Assembly (NCBI GenBank): GCA_008704415.1
Contig: VXIS01000563.1
Span: 1-17,121, forward strand
Source: Sphaerosporella brunnea
Taxonomy: Eukaryota > Ascomycota > Pezizomycetes > Pezizales > Pyronemataceae
Direction of reading: 5' to 3'
DNA length: 17,121 nt
Shown here: in pieces, positions 16,834 to 17,121 of the stretch
Layout of the letters: every line of letters starts with the position of its first letter
Numbering within the stretch: the stretch's first letter is position 1
Position numbers and translations under genes: made by a program
Notes under the pieces: model-generated
What the model saw: only the letters and a program-made list of their open reading frames with translations
What the model was told of the DNA's origin: nothing
Databases searched by the model: none

Positions 16834-16871
16834 CTATGACTCATGATTTGGAATCAAAGAGTGAGTCATAG
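16834..16871. repeat. 10-bp inverted repeat whose arms are Gcn4/AP-1-like TGACTCA sites
   Basis: The arms ctatgactca (16834-16843) and tgagtcatag (16862-16871) are perfect inverted copies separated by 18 bp. Each arm contains the TGACTCA/TGAGTCA core recognised by Gcn4-type bZIP activators. It lies about 120 bp upstream of the TATA-like sequence in the candidate LTR3, a plausible position for an upstream activating site. Confidence 0.45.
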
Positions 16872-17121
16872 GAAGGTGGGGCGATCTCTGTGCGCGCCTT
16901 GACGCCTGCAGTCGTAGAGACTGTCAGAAAGCCAGCAAGGAGTAAAGGCTGAGTATTACTCAGGGAGACGGTAGTCTCTGGAGCGGCGTTCTACTATAAG
17001 TAGGATTGCTTCCGCCGAGAGAACCCCTTTATCTTCAGCAACAAGAACCATTAGTGTCCACCCGACAAGATAGCCCTTAAAATTCTATTGTTTAGGATTT
17101 TGCCTTGCTTTTCCCCAAGGT

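Larger units (their letters stand above)
16347..17121 (+). mobile_element. Probable LTR of a further retrotransposon (LTR3), continuing toward or past the right edge
   Basis: The block starts TGTCACGG exactly where the hAT2 transposase homology ends, and it shares the TGTCACG start, CACGTG hexamers (16362-16367, 16432-16437) and a gggtggctcc segment with LTR1 and LTR2, but lies in plus orientation. A TATA-like ctactataagtagg sits near 16990-17003, followed by a probable leader. No confident 3' end is visible; CCCGACA at about 17060-17066 is one candidate. No coding sequence was recognised inside. The boundary inference rests on the hAT2 truncation and the shared termini. Confidence 0.42.

Overview
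The window reads as transposon-rich DNA from a filamentous ascomycete-type fungus. Four things point that way: short candidate spliceosomal introns of 46 to 56 bp with fungal-like branch sites, an LTR retrotransposon with a gag gene, hAT transposons with acidic-tailed transposase remnants, and a TATA-plus-pyrimidine-tract promoter. No bacterial operon signals or tRNA/rRNA genes were seen. The species cannot be named from sequence alone.

Layout, left to right. 1-868 is the 5' end of a minus-strand LTR retrotransposon (partial gag 1-450, LTR 511-868). 951-2310 (minus) is a gene for the N-terminal part of an insecticidal toxin-complex TcA-like protein, which reads through if two short introns are accepted. 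2311-3171 is the divergent intergenic region. 3172-10513 (plus) is a fused TcB-TcC-like gene (SpvB, FG-GAP/VCBS, TcdB-middle, RHS repeats, RHS core, variable C-terminal domain) of about 2,446 codons, broken by eight in-frame stops and one frameshift; its core-plus-effector end is still open. A 98-codon ORF (10625-10921) follows immediately. 10922-11970 holds no gene I can support. 12139-12789 is a probable expressed gene with 44-residue tandem repeats. 13192-14070 (minus) is an unrecognised lysine-rich gene interrupted by a solo LTR with a perfect 5-bp target duplication. 14087-15685 is a non-autonomous hAT element carrying a BED-finger-like ORF, itself split by a nested hAT MITE (14609-15264) with an 8-bp target duplication. 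15848-16346 is the 3' end of a second hAT element with a transposase C-terminus containing an intron; it is cut at 16346 by what appears to be another LTR (16347 to the window end).

The central theme is a bacterial-type Tc toxin locus domesticated or stranded in a fungal genome: a TcA-like gene and a TcB/C-like fusion arranged head to head, in a neighbourhood decaying through nested transposon insertions and nonsense changes compatible with C-to-T transitions. In bacteria TcA forms the translocation channel, and TcB-TcC form a cocoon that encloses the cleaved C-terminal effector. Here the channel gene is only a fragment and the cocoon gene is broken, so a working complex from this locus is unlikely. 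The TcA fragment and the RHS-core/effector segment nevertheless remain open.
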